In this document: positions 1 to 8,331 of the stretch, piece by piece
Layout of the letters: each line of letters opens with the position of its first letter
How positions within the stretch are numbered: the first letter of the stretch is position 1
NCBI GenBank assembly: GCA_023665755.1
Contig: JAMPDF010000002.1
Span: forward strand, 430,010 to 494,009
Direction: 5' to 3'
Source: Prevotella sp.
Lineage (GTDB): Bacteria > Bacillota_I > Bacilli_A > ML615J-28 > CAG-313
DNA length: 64,000 bases
Program-made: the position numbers and the translations under genes
The notes under the pieces: model-generated
Database searches by the model: none
What the model was told of the DNA's origin: nothing
What the model saw: only the letters and a program-made list of their open reading frames with translations

Positions 1-652
1 CCCTATTGTTAATCTTCCCGCCATTGAACAAAATTTAATAGAAATGGGGCTATCAGCAGATACAACACATGTAATTATGGCAGGAGCTTATTTAGTGATG
101 CTTCTATTTGGTGCAGTATTATCGGGAGTTGGGTTAGGTTTAACTATGAAAAAAGGCGCTTCAACTGGAGGAGTAGATATTATTCAACAAATTCTTTTGG
201 ATAAATTCAAAATTCCGTTTTCCGCAAGCCTTTTTATTGTTGATGGCACAGTTGTAACACTAGCTACTATTTATTATCAAAATATTTTTATCATTTTATA
301 TGGCTTTTTATATATTTATTTATCAGGAGTCGTGTTAGATGCAGTGGCATTTAGTGGATTTCATTCACGAGCCGTTTACATTATTACCAAAGAGCCTAAA
401 TCTATCAAGAATGCTGTTTATCGAAAATTAGGTAGAGGGGTAACGGAAATTTATTCTAGAGGTGGATATGAGATGAAAGATAGCACAATGTTGGTTTGTG
501 TGATGTCTAATTCTGAGTACTACCGAATCAAATCAATGATTTTAGAAATTGATCCAAGAGCATTCATCTATGTGGAACGAGCTAGTGAAGTACATGGTGA
601 AGGATTTTCTTATGATAGTCCAGAAGGATGTGAGGAAACTTATGAAATCTAA
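1..652 (+). CDS. YitT family membrane protein, 5' end outside window
   Basis: The reading frame is already open at base 2 with no stop before the first internal ATG at 44, so the true start lies upstream and the gene is partial. The visible part has the Gly-rich membrane segment LSGVGLGLTMKKGASTGG, shared with YitT proteins, two further hydrophobic stretches, and then a soluble C-terminal domain of about 100 residues (the DUF2179 type usual in this family). The motif STGGVDII recurs in the second YitT gene at 46202. The function of the family is not settled; a transport or sensing role in the membrane is assumed. It overlaps recX by 11 bases, so the two are probably co-transcribed. Confidence 0.85.
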   Translation, partial: PIVNLPAIEQNLIEMGLSADTTHVIMAGAYLVMLLFGAVLSGVGLGLTMKKGASTGGVDIIQQILLDKFKIPFSASLFIVDGTVVTLATIYYQNIFIILYGFLYIYLSGVVLDAVAFSGFHSRAVYIITKEPKSIKNAVYRKLGRGVTEIYSRGGYEMKDSTMLVCVMSNSEYYRIKSMILEIDPRAFIYVERASEVHGEGFSYDSPEGCEETYEI

Positions 653-1400
653 TGAGACTTATGTAGTAGAATCTGTTCAAAAGAAAGGAAAAAAATATCT
701 TGTTCAATTTGAAAATAACGATGATCCTCTAACATTAACAGAAGATCAAATTGTCGAATTTCGAGTAATAAAAGGAAGCATTTTTTCTGATAGAGATTTT
801 GAAAAAATCAAGGCTTCTATAGAATTATCCACATACTACGCCAAATCCATTCACTATATTGATTTTAAACCAAGAACAAAAAAAGAAGTCATAGAGTATC
901 TTCAAACATATGGATTAAATGAAGAGGCTATAACAAAACTCATTCAAAAATTAGAACAAATTGGATATATTGATGATGAACGTTATGTTAGCCGTTTTGT
1001 AGAAGAGTGTATTCGTAAAGGAAAAGGTCGATATTATATTATTCAAACGTTAAATCAAAAAGGGATTACTAAGGAATCTGTATTTCCGTTTTTAGAAGAA
1101 TACGATAAAGATGTCGAAATAGAAAATGCGATGGCTCTAGCAGGTAAAATACTTTTAAAAATAATGGATTATCCAGTCAAAAAACAAAAATTGCAAATTC
1201 AACAAAAACTACTTAGTGCAGGATTTCATTCAGAAATCACGAGTTATGTCATTAACCATCTTTCTTTTGAAAATCATTCTCAGGAACGGCTAGAAAAAGA
1301 AGTTGCCAAGTTAAAAGAGAAAAATCTAGAAAAAGAAAAAATCATTGTTAAATTACTTGCTAAAGGATATGAATATGCGGATATAAAAAAAGTATTATAA
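642..1400 (+). CDS. recX: Regulatory protein RecX
   Basis: RecX binds RecA filaments and limits recombinase activity in the cytoplasm. The protein is 252 residues, close to the usual Bacillota length, and consists of repeated three-helix units. The segment around residues 75-130 (TKKEVIEYL, IGYIDDERYVSRFVEE, KGKGRYYIIQTLNQKGI) is characteristic. An upstream in-frame ATG at 549 exists, but it lies deep inside the YitT gene with no ribosome site. The ATG at 642 has GTGAGGAA just upstream and gives the expected N-terminus. The overlap with the upstream gene suggests translational coupling. No recA is in the window. Confidence 0.88.
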   Translation: MKSNETYVVESVQKKGKKYLVQFENNDDPLTLTEDQIVEFRVIKGSIFSDRDFEKIKASIELSTYYAKSIHYIDFKPRTKKEVIEYLQTYGLNEEAITKLIQKLEQIGYIDDERYVSRFVEECIRKGKGRYYIIQTLNQKGITKESVFPFLEEYDKDVEIENAMALAGKILLKIMDYPVKKQKLQIQQKLLSAGFHSEITSYVINHLSFENHSQERLEKEVAKLKEKNLEKEKIIVKLLAKGYEYADIKKVL

Positions 1401-1412
1401 TAAGTCTAAATT

Positions 1413-1426
1413 TGTGTATTTACACA
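1413..1426. promoter_or_regulatory. 14-base palindrome next to a TATAAT box
   Basis: TGTGTATTTACACA is a perfect inverted repeat with a 2-base centre. It ends one base before TATAAT (1427-1432) in the gap after recX. No good -35 hexamer sits 17 bases upstream, and a start about 7 bases after the box would fall on the ribosome site of the next small ORF. It may be an operator or chance; no protein can be assigned. Confidence 0.25.
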
Positions 1427-1447
1427 TATAATTTATTGGTGATAACA

Positions 1448-1573
1448 TTGAAAAGAAAAAGGGTAAATGAAGGATTAAGAAGTCTTTCTAAGAATTTTGT
1501 CGAGGAAAAAGAATTAGAAGAAAATATCAAGACACAAATCACAAAAGAAATTAACAATCATCGTAAAAAATAA
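1448..1573 (+). CDS. Small basic/acidic hypothetical protein (41 aa)
   Basis: This short ORF starts at TTG with GGTGAT four bases upstream, the same spacing and SD as the HAD gene and ruvB in this window. The product is 41 residues, highly charged and probably helical (VNEGLRSLSKNFVEEKELEEN), with a Lys/Arg-rich start and an HRKK end. I do not recognise it. It lies between recX and the FMN riboswitch. The ribosome site and helical, charged composition favour a real gene, but its length makes this uncertain. A GTG at 1439 is an alternative start without an SD. Confidence 0.5.
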   Translation: MKRKRVNEGLRSLSKNFVEEKELEENIKTQITKEINNHRKK

Positions 1574-1619
1574 TGCATTTTTTGTGCAAAAGATAATCAA
1601 TCGTAGTAGAATGTGGGTA

Positions 1620-1728
1620 ATCTTCAGGGCAGGGTGAAATTCCCGACCGGTGGTATAGTCCACGAGCTAGCAATAGCATGATTTGGTGTAATTCCAAAAC
1701 CGATAGTAAAGTCTAGATGAAAGAAGAC
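1620..1728 (+). promoter_or_regulatory. FMN riboswitch (RFN element)
   Basis: The conserved RFN blocks are present in order: TCTTCAGGGCAGGGTGAAAT, then CCCGACCGGTGG, then AGTCCACGAG, the TTGGTGTAATTCC arm, AAAACCGATAGTAAAGTC and the closing GATGAAAGAAGA. The terminal AGAAGA pairs with TCTTC to close the P1 helix. RFN elements bind FMN and switch off riboflavin uptake or synthesis genes. It is followed by an intrinsic terminator and then ribU, so control is probably by transcription termination. Confidence 0.96.
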
Positions 1729-1755
1729 ATAATGCCAATATTATGCCTAAAAAAT

Positions 1756-1784
1756 ACTGCCTAACTGAAGATAGGCAGTTTTTA
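1756..1784 (+). terminator. Riboswitch expression-platform terminator
   Basis: ACTGCCTA (1756-1763) pairs perfectly with TAGGCAGT (1772-1779) around an 8-base loop and runs into a T-tract. It lies between the FMN aptamer and the ribU ribosome site, so it is the probable FMN-dependent terminator. Confidence 0.85.
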
Positions 1785-1797
1785 TTTGGAGAAGGAT

Positions 1798-2448
1798 ATG
1801 AAAAAGAACAAAAAAGTGTTGGATTATATGACAAAAGTGGCTATCTTTTCTGCGATATCCATTGTCTTGTATTTTATTAAGTTTCCCCTACCTTTCTTAT
1901 TTCCGGATTTTTTAGATATTCAATTTTCTAATCTTCCAGCAATATTAGGTGGGCTAGTCATGGGACCTATTGGTGGTGTGTTGATTGTAGTCATTCGAAC
2001 TTTAATCAAATTACCATTTACATCTACAGCAGGTGTAGGTGAATTGGCCGATTTATTGATAGGTGTCTCCACCGTTTTAGCCACTTCACTTGTTTATCGT
2101 AAACTCAAAACCAAAAAGGGTGGTGCGATTGCACTAGCTTTGGGTGTTGTAGTATGGGTGGCAATGGCATTACTTGCCAATGGTACATTCTTGATTGAAT
2201 TTTACAAAGAGGTGGCTGGACTAGATGCTGTAATTGGGATGTGCAAAAAAGTATTACCATCAATGAATGAATCGAATTTTATGCGTCTTTATTTATTAGG
2301 AGCCATCTTGCCTTTTAATTTACTGCTTTCTACACTGGTTTCGCTAGTTACTTTCTTTGTGTATAAGCGTGTCTCTGTTTTATTCAAAAAGGAATTATTT
2401 CAAGGAAAAGATACATCCAATGAAACCGATGAGAATATTAACAATTAG
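1798..2448 (+). CDS. ribU: Riboflavin ECF transporter S component RibU
   Basis: RibU is the membrane substrate-binding subunit that captures riboflavin and works with the shared ECF energising module (not in this window). The 216-residue product is very hydrophobic with about six membrane segments. It has the S-component features near the N-terminus (FPLPFLFPDFLDIQFSNLPAIL) and the conserved turn GGLVMGPIGGVLIVVIR. The start is the ATG at 1798 behind GGAGAAGG; the TTG at 1786 would include the SD itself. The upstream FMN riboswitch supports the substrate assignment strongly. Confidence 0.93.
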   Translation: MKKNKKVLDYMTKVAIFSAISIVLYFIKFPLPFLFPDFLDIQFSNLPAILGGLVMGPIGGVLIVVIRTLIKLPFTSTAGVGELADLLIGVSTVLATSLVYRKLKTKKGGAIALALGVVVWVAMALLANGTFLIEFYKEVAGLDAVIGMCKKVLPSMNESNFMRLYLLGAILPFNLLLSTLVSLVTFFVYKRVSVLFKKELFQGKDTSNETDENINN

Positions 2449-3520
2449 TGATTCATTTAAAGGAACCTTGCGTTCTGCAGAGATTGGACAAATTGTAAGT
2501 GACTATTGCAAGGAAAAAGGTTATGCTGCAACGTATATTCCCATTTCAGATGGTGGAGAAGGTTTTTTAGAGACCGTACATTATATCACAAAGTTACCAT
2601 TTCATCAAACAGAGGTTAATGACCCCTTATTTCAAAAGACGACCGCGAAATATCTTTTTGATGATGCAAAACAAATTGCCTATTTAGAACTAGCCGAAGC
2701 TTGTGGCATTACCAAGATAAAGACATTATCGCCTATCCAAGCATCGACATATGGATTAGGTGAATTGATGATGTATGTCATCAACAAACATGCACCTAAG
2801 AAGATGATTTTAGGAATTGGTGGCAGTGCTACTTCTGATATGGGGGCAGGTATGCTAGAAGCCTGTGGGGTGAATTTTTTAGATGCGCATCATTTTCGAC
2901 TTTCTAAAATGAATCATGCTAAATTGATGCAAATTCGAAAAATTGAGACAAAAGGCTTCCTCAAAAAAATAAAGCACATTGAATTTGTTACATTAACAGA
3001 TGTAGCCAATTGTGCCTTTGGACAAACAGGTTGCATCAAAACCTTTGCTCCCCAAAAAGGAGCCAAGGAGGAAGACTTATTTTTAATGGAAAAAAATGTA
3101 CTCCATTTTCATCATGTAACTCAAGATACCTTTGGGACAACCATTCAAGATTTTCCTGGAGCAGGTGCTGCAGGAGGAGTGGGATATACGATGAAACATT
3201 ATTTTGGAAGTAGGATTCAGTCAGGAATAGAAGTTCTATTAGATCTGGTAGATTTTTCTCACCTTGTACAAGAAAATGATATTGTTATTACAGGAGAAGG
3301 AGCATTTGATGAACAAAGCTTAAATGGTAAAGTCATCAGTGGAATTTGGAAACACCATCCAAAACGTCTTATTGTACTTTGTGGTAAAAGTGAATTTTCC
3401 AATCCGCCATTTGAAGTATATCCGATTGTGCCTAAGGTTGCCTCTTTTGAAGAAGCGATAGCGCATCCTCAAGCATCGCTGAAGCAGCTTTTAGATATGA
3501 TACCATTTGATCAAAAATAG
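2420..3520 (+). CDS. glxK: Glycerate kinase (GlxK/GarK type)
   Basis: This kinase phosphorylates glycerate with ATP, feeding it to lower glycolysis. The 366-residue protein matches the family length and shows its motifs in order: DSFKGTLRSAE near residue 10, ISDGGEGFLETV, GIGGSATSDMGAGML in the middle, GAGAAGGVGYTM, and ITGEGAFDEQSLNGKV toward the C-terminus. It overlaps the end of ribU by 29 bases. I chose the ATG at 2420 with AAGGAAAAG upstream; an ATG at 2429 is also possible. Whether the product is 2- or 3-phosphoglycerate cannot be told from sequence. It ends inside a shared terminator hairpin. Confidence 0.9.
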   Translation: MKPMRILTISDSFKGTLRSAEIGQIVSDYCKEKGYAATYIPISDGGEGFLETVHYITKLPFHQTEVNDPLFQKTTAKYLFDDAKQIAYLELAEACGITKIKTLSPIQASTYGLGELMMYVINKHAPKKMILGIGGSATSDMGAGMLEACGVNFLDAHHFRLSKMNHAKLMQIRKIETKGFLKKIKHIEFVTLTDVANCAFGQTGCIKTFAPQKGAKEEDLFLMEKNVLHFHHVTQDTFGTTIQDFPGAGAAGGVGYTMKHYFGSRIQSGIEVLLDLVDFSHLVQENDIVITGEGAFDEQSLNGKVISGIWKHHPKRLIVLCGKSEFSNPPFEVYPIVPKVASFEEAIAHPQASLKQLLDMIPFDQK

Positions 3521-3546
3521 CTATTTCAAAGGAAATAGCTATTTTT
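3513..3546. terminator. Bidirectional terminator between convergent genes
   Basis: A 15-base arm (3513-3527) pairs perfectly with 3532-3546 around an AAAG loop, with A-tract and T-tract on the two sides, so it can stop transcription from both directions. The stop codons of glxK (3518-3520) and of the HAD gene (3539-3541) both lie inside the stem. Confidence 0.9.
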
Positions 3547-4357
3547 CTTTTTCAAAAAAAGATTTTAAAAAGTGGAGAACACCTTGTTGGTCAAACCGGC
3601 TAGTAATGGTAGTTGCAAAGGGAATTAAATCTGGATGAGCGTTTCCCATTGCAACGCCAATAGAAGCAGCTTGTAATAATCCAATATCATTGTGGCCATC
3701 ACCAATGGCAATGGTTCTTTCTTTGGGAATATGATAATATTGACAAGCATCTTCAAATCCAACGCTTTTATCAACAAGAGGATTGTAGATTTCAACAATA
3801 TAATGTTGATCTACTTGCCAAAAACGCGACAATAATTTATCTGTATAATGCCGTTCAATAAACAGTTGAAACGAGGCAATAGCCTCTTTTTTTAGAAAAA
3901 AGAGTGCACCATTAGGATTGCCAGGCAAAATATCTTTGAGTTCACCAGCATATAATGATCCAAATGCATCATTGATATGTAAAAAAGAATGGATAGTAGG
4001 ATTATAGTCTTGAACGTAGATATCATCACCTATTTCACAAAACACATTGATTAAATGCGGTCTAATATATTCAATAATATCTAATAAATCTGTTCTATCA
4101 ATACGTAAATCCGTTTGTGGATAAAACGGATCCTTAGGATTGGTAATTTTGGCTCCATTATAATTGATTAAAGGAGTATCTAAACCTAGTGCCTCATATA
4201 CAAAATAACTAGAACGAAGTGGCCTACCAGTAGCTAGCATAATGATGTGCCCATTTGCTTTGAGCTGTCTTAAATAGTTGATGGTTTCTATATCATAGTG
4301 TTCAAAATCTAACATTAAAGTACCATCTAAATCAAGCACAATTAAATATGGTTTCAT
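3539..4357 (-). CDS. Cof-type HAD-IIB sugar/nucleotide phosphatase
   Basis: A cytoplasmic haloacid dehalogenase-superfamily phosphatase of 272 residues, the normal Cof/YkrA length. Motif I is DLDGTL near residue 9 (first Asp is the nucleophile), motif II is the ATGR segment near residue 44, and the C-terminal motif IV is GDGHNDIGLL, followed by the GVAMGNAHPDL seen in this subfamily. Substrates of these enzymes are broad (sugar phosphates, FMN, PLP). I start at 4357 because AGGGTGAT lies four bases upstream; an upstream in-frame start lacks an SD. It has its own promoter and is monocistronic. Confidence 0.9.
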   Translation of the reverse strand: MKPYLIVLDLDGTLMLDFEHYDIETINYLRQLKANGHIIMLATGRPLRSSYFVYEALGLDTPLINYNGAKITNPKDPFYPQTDLRIDRTDLLDIIEYIRPHLINVFCEIGDDIYVQDYNPTIHSFLHINDAFGSLYAGELKDILPGNPNGALFFLKKEAIASFQLFIERHYTDKLLSRFWQVDQHYIVEIYNPLVDKSVGFEDACQYYHIPKERTIAIGDGHNDIGLLQAASIGVAMGNAHPDLIPFATTITSRFDQQGVLHFLKSFFEKEK

Positions 4358-4373
4358 TTTTATCACCCTAAGC

Positions 4374-4402
4374 ATTATATCAAAAAAAGCGGTTTTTGTC
4401 TA
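4374..4402 (-). promoter_or_regulatory. Promoter of the HAD phosphatase gene
   Basis: On the minus strand TAGACA (4402-4397) is followed by a 17-base spacer and a perfect TATAAT (4379-4374), about 17 bases before the start codon. Confidence 0.8.
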
Positions 4403-4457
4403 ATAAAAAAGAAAATTCCTTTTTTATAAGGAAGCAAAGAAAAAATAATACCCTACT

Positions 4458-4486
4458 TGATTTTTTTATTCAAATATGTTAAAATA
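4458..4486 (+). promoter_or_regulatory. Promoter of the membrane protein-ftsK-lepB operon
   Basis: TTGATT (4458-4463), 17 bases, TAAAAT (4481-4486), followed by a GAGG ribosome site and the ATG at 4501. It is back to back with the HAD promoter. Confidence 0.75.
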
Positions 4487-4500
4487 AACAAACGAGGTAT

Positions 4501-5349
4501 ATGGAAAAGAAAAGGAGTGGTAAAGTGAAACAAATCATATTTTCTTTATCATGGATTGAAAAGGTAGATGGATTTTTCACAGATTTATTTTCTAATTTGA
4601 AAGATATGATGACTTGGTCCACTTTTTTTATACTGCTTGCTGGAGTAATGATTGGATTTGTTATTTGTTCAACTATCTATGGCATATTATTATTAGCCTC
4701 TATTGAACAAAAGGAAAAACAAATTACAACGCAAGAAAATAGAGCAACTGATGAAGCATTTTGTAAAATGATAGATGACATAAAGCATCGTTATATTGAA
4801 GAAACAGAAGGCCTCGCAATGAAGGATCGTTTTGATGCTCTTGGTACAAAATTGTTTGAGGTAGTCAATAAAACTGCGACAATCTATTATCCAGATTCTC
4901 AATATCCATTATATGAACTTACCATTGAAGAATTGATTTTATTTATACATTATTTATCTAATCGAATAGATGATGTGTTTGATAGACCGATCTTGCGTCC
5001 TTTTAAGCAAATGAGTGTGAGTCAAATCATGAAATGGTTAGATACAAAGAAAAAGATAGAAGAAAATAAAGCAGTCAAATTAGCTAAACAAGCCAAAATG
5101 GGCAAGGTTGCTTCGACAACAATGACTTTATTAAAGGCACTGAATCCCATTACTTGGCTAAAAAAAATGGTCGTCGGATCAACTATTCAATTTGCTACAA
5201 GAAAAATATCACTTCTGATTATTGATATTGTTGCAGATGAAACCAACAAGACATATAGCAAAAGCATTTTCGATAAAGAAAAAACACTTCGAAAAATTGA
5301 AATCGAAAAAACTCTAATGGAGTTAGAAAGGGAGGAAGCAGATGCCTAA
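4501..5349 (+). CDS. Membrane-anchored protein of unknown function upstream of FtsK-type motor
   Basis: The 282-residue product has one strong membrane segment at about residues 39-66 and a weaker hydrophobic stretch near 228-246. Between them is a charged helical cytoplasmic region (residues 70-215), and the C-terminus is a charged helix. I do not recognise the family. It overlaps the FtsK-type gene by 8 bases, a sign of coupled translation. Since that motor has no membrane segments of its own, this protein may be its membrane partner; that is inference from position only. Start is the ATG with GAGG upstream; a second in-frame GTG follows shortly after. Confidence 0.75.
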   Translation: MEKKRSGKVKQIIFSLSWIEKVDGFFTDLFSNLKDMMTWSTFFILLAGVMIGFVICSTIYGILLLASIEQKEKQITTQENRATDEAFCKMIDDIKHRYIEETEGLAMKDRFDALGTKLFEVVNKTATIYYPDSQYPLYELTIEELILFIHYLSNRIDDVFDRPILRPFKQMSVSQIMKWLDTKKKIEENKAVKLAKQAKMGKVASTTMTLLKALNPITWLKKMVVGSTIQFATRKISLLIIDIVADETNKTYSKSIFDKEKTLRKIEIEKTLMELEREEADA

Positions 5350-7435
5350 AGAATCAAAAAACAATTTAAACGCAAGAAGAGAATTTTATATCCATCGAAT
5401 TGTCAGAAATGGAAAAATGTATGATGAAGAGGCACCAAAACAAGAAGAGATAATTGAAACTACACCAAAAGAAAAAAAGAAAATTTCTTATGCAGAATCA
5501 TTTGGTTATCGTGAAGATCCTAAACGATATGATTTTTTAAATCCCAAAAAAACAGAGGAAGAAAAAGAATTAGAGCGGAGAAAAAAGGTATTATCTGTTA
5601 TTCAAAGTACTCAATTAGAGCCACCTATAGTAGACGAACAAATTGGCTATTATGATGATGGAGTGATGGATGAAGGAAATATAGCAAATGTAGTTGATCA
5701 GTTATATCAAGAAAATGTACTAGATGAAGAAATGGAAATAAATGATGATGTGAAACCTATTGCTGTGCCTTCTGAGAAGGAAGGATCATCTTTTATTTCA
5801 TCTAAGGAAATGGTGTTACCAGAAGAAAACGATGTATCCATAGAAATGGTAGCTGAACCAGTCAAAACTAAACCAGAGCCTAAACCTATGCCTGAAGCAA
5901 AGGAATGGGTTATAGAAAAGCCAGTACAACATGTAAAAGTTGAAGAACCCAAACGCCCAGCTCCTACTAAGACAAAGCGATCTAAATATATTGCACCATC
6001 ATTTGATTTACTCACTTGTTCTGATGAACGAAATAGTGAAAATGAAGATGAAGCTAAAAAACAAGCGGAGATTATCAATAAAACTTTTAAAGAGTCAGGT
6101 ATTCGTGCTGAAGTCGCTCGGTTTATTTTTGGTCCAACAGTAACCCAGTTTTTAATTACGATTGAAGAAGGGGCCAATATCAAAGATATTCGTAAGGCAG
6201 AAGCAAATTTATTAATGTATTTGCAATGCGAAAGTATTCGGATACAAACTCCAATTCCTGGAAAACCTTTTGGTGGTATTGAAGTACCTAAAAAACCAGA
6301 AAATAGAAGAACGGTTTTTTTAGGAGATATGCTTACTTGTAAGGAATTTAAGAATTTAGATTATCAAGTACCTGTTGCTGTAGGGCAAGATAATTACGGG
6401 AATTATCATTATATTGATTTAACAGAGATGCCACATGGACTAGTTGCAGGAACAACAAAATCAGGAAAAAGCGTATGTTTAAATGCCTTTTTATTGAGTT
6501 TGATTTATCGATTTACACCAGATCAATTGCGCCTTGTTTTGATTGATCCAAAAAGAATCGAGTTAGGCGTATATGAAGGTATTCCTCATTTGGCTATGCC
6601 TGTTGTTACTGACCAAGAGGATTTTCAAAGTGCACTAGGCTGGGTATATGAAGAAATGGAAAACCGCTATAAGGAATTTGAGTTATATGGAGAGCGAAAT
6701 ATTGTAGATTATAATGAGATTCGAAAAGAACAACATGAAAAGCAAATGGCCTATATGATAGTCATTATGGATGAATTTAGTGATTGGTTTGCCGATGCAA
6801 ATTCAGAAATTGAGATGTATATGCAAAAATTAGCCCAAAAGGCTAGGGCTGCAGGAATCAATATTATTCTAGCAACACAAAGACCTTCTAAAGATGTTAT
6901 CAAAGGAACCATTAAAGCCAATTTTGATACAAGAATTGCCTTCCGTGTGACAGGATTTGCTGATTCACAAGTTATTTTAGGTAATAGTGGGGCTGAGAAG
7001 TTAGAAGGCAAAGGAGATATGTTGATTCGTTATGCAGGACGCAGTGAACAACGTTTACAAGGTGCTTTTGTTCCTAATAGTGATATCAAAAAAGTAACTA
7101 GATTTCTTCGAGAAAACAACACTTGTGAATATATTGTAACGAAGGAAGAAATACATCAATCCACTGTATCTAGACAAGCCGCAACATCGAGTGCTGGAAA
7201 AACACTAGGTCGTGATGATCCACGCTTTGAGGAAGTCGCTTATTGGATTGTTCGCAATAAAAATGCTTCAATGAATCAATTGACTCAAAATTTTGGTATG
7301 GGATTTAACCGAATCAATGATATTGTTATGGCATTAGAACAAATGGGTGTACTAAGTCCGGGTGTAAAAGGAAAACAGCGTGAAGTATTGATGGACGAAT
7401 TTGAATTTACACAATTATTAGAAGAAAATGAATAA
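5342..7435 (+). CDS. FtsK/SpoIIIE-type DNA translocase lacking membrane segments
   Basis: ATP-driven double-strand DNA pump of the FtsK/SpoIIIE/SftA family, used to clear DNA from the division septum. Residues 1-210 are charged, low-complexity and Pro/Glu/Lys-rich with no membrane helix. Then come the alpha domain and the beta motor domain, with Walker A GTTKSGKS at 370-377 and Walker B IVIMDEF at 473-479. ATQRPSKDVI follows, and a C-terminal gamma winged helix (about residues 625-680) resembles the KOPS-reading domain. The absence of the four N-terminal membrane helices makes it more like the soluble SftA of Bacillus than SpoIIIE. At 697 residues it is a little short for the family. The operon also carries signal peptidase, rbgA and rnhB. 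Confidence 0.9.
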   Translation: MPKESKNNLNARREFYIHRIVRNGKMYDEEAPKQEEIIETTPKEKKKISYAESFGYREDPKRYDFLNPKKTEEEKELERRKKVLSVIQSTQLEPPIVDEQIGYYDDGVMDEGNIANVVDQLYQENVLDEEMEINDDVKPIAVPSEKEGSSFISSKEMVLPEENDVSIEMVAEPVKTKPEPKPMPEAKEWVIEKPVQHVKVEEPKRPAPTKTKRSKYIAPSFDLLTCSDERNSENEDEAKKQAEIINKTFKESGIRAEVARFIFGPTVTQFLITIEEGANIKDIRKAEANLLMYLQCESIRIQTPIPGKPFGGIEVPKKPENRRTVFLGDMLTCKEFKNLDYQVPVAVGQDNYGNYHYIDLTEMPHGLVAGTTKSGKSVCLNAFLLSLIYRFTPDQLRLVLIDPKRIELGVYEGIPHLAMPVVTDQEDFQSALGWVYEEMENRYKEFELYGERNIVDYNEIRKEQHEKQMAYMIVIMDEFSDWFADANSEIEMYMQKLAQKARAAGINIILATQRPSKDVIKGTIKANFDTRIAFRVTGFADSQVILGNSGAEKLEGKGDMLIRYAGRSEQRLQGAFVPNSDIKKVTRFLRENNTCEYIVTKEEIHQSTVSRQAATSSAGKTLGRDDPRFEEVAYWIVRNKNASMNQLTQNFGMGFNRINDIVMALEQMGVLSPGVKGKQREVLMDEFEFTQLLEENE

Positions 7436-7446
7436 GGGGGGAAAAT

Positions 7447-8331
7447 ATGGGTCAAGATCAGTATTTGAAACGATATTATAAAAATAATAACCCCTTGCTT
7501 TCTCAATTGACGATTCAAAAAAGAATCTTTAAGCGCTTTTGGATATTTATTGTTGCTTCTATTTTCTATTTCATTATGATTTCTTTTTCTAATTTTGGAA
7601 AATTAAGCGGAGAGTTGACGATTGGCGATACATTATCTATCTTGCATTATATTATGGTGATTTCTGCTTGTATCGGTGGAATCGGATTAATTGTGATGGT
7701 TTTCTTTTATTGTAAAAAAGATCTTTTGAAAGTATTATCTTACCGAATGAAAGCAGGTTTATTTACTTTCTTAGATTGGTTCTCGGTTTTGCCAATTTGT
7801 ATTTTTCTGACCATTTTTTGCTTTTCCTATTTATTCATCATTACACCTGTTAGTGGAACATCCATGATGCCGACTATTGAAGACGGAGAACATGTTTTGG
7901 TTTGGTATCATCAAAAAATTGAACACGGTTCAGTAGTGATTCTAGAGGTAAATGAAGAGGATAATTTTGATGTTAGAAAAACAAGCCATTATATCAAACG
8001 AGTTGTTGGTTGCCCTGGGGACACAGTAGAATGGAAAAATAAACAGTTGATTATCAATGGTCAAGTAGTAGAAGAATCCTATTTTCCAGAAGATTATTTA
8101 ACAAATTTAATTACAACTGATTTTGAGGGACCATTGAAATATAAAGATGAAAAGGGACAACTCATAGAAACAGTGCGTATTCCAGAAGGATATTATTTTG
8201 TACTTGGGGATAATCGTAGTGTAGGGGGAAGTCATGATAGTAGAGCAATAGGTCTTATTCCAGAAGAAAATATCATAGGGGTTGCTACCTATCATATGCG
8301 CTTTATTATTCCAAGAGGTAAAATTGTATGA
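7447..8331 (+). CDS. lepB: Signal peptidase I with extra N-terminal membrane segments
   Basis: This membrane serine protease removes signal peptides from exported proteins. The catalytic Ser139 lies in GTSMMPT and the general base Lys184 in YIKRVVGCPGD, with the later box GDNRSVGGSHDSR typical of the family. The catalytic region starts only near residue 130. Before it are about three hydrophobic segments (roughly 31-50, 66-88 and 109-134), whereas the usual Bacillota SipS has one, so the 294-residue length is long for the group. It ends in TGA overlapping the rbgA start (ATGA), evidence that TGA is a stop here. Confidence 0.92.
   Translation: MGQDQYLKRYYKNNNPLLSQLTIQKRIFKRFWIFIVASIFYFIMISFSNFGKLSGELTIGDTLSILHYIMVISACIGGIGLIVMVFFYCKKDLLKVLSYRMKAGLFTFLDWFSVLPICIFLTIFCFSYLFIITPVSGTSMMPTIEDGEHVLVWYHQKIEHGSVVILEVNEEDNFDVRKTSHYIKRVVGCPGDTVEWKNKQLIINGQVVEESYFPEDYLTNLITTDFEGPLKYKDEKGQLIETVRIPEGYYFVLGDNRSVGGSHDSRAIGLIPEENIIGVATYHMRFIIPRGKIV

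Noticed and set aside
1582..1612. Promoter for the FMN riboswitch (TTGTGC ... TAGAAT)
   Set aside because: The spacer is 19 bases and both boxes are imperfect, so it is too weak to list beside the strong promoters here.
2357..2419. Extended start of glycerate kinase inside ribU
   Set aside because: The extra 21 residues are a frame-shifted reading of the RibU C-terminus, and the family N-terminus begins at the later ATG.
5707..6183. 158-codon open frame antisense to the FtsK-type gene
   Set aside because: It mirrors the low-complexity Glu/Pro/Lys-rich region of the motor gene, is Ser-rich as expected of a shadow frame, and has no ribosome site.
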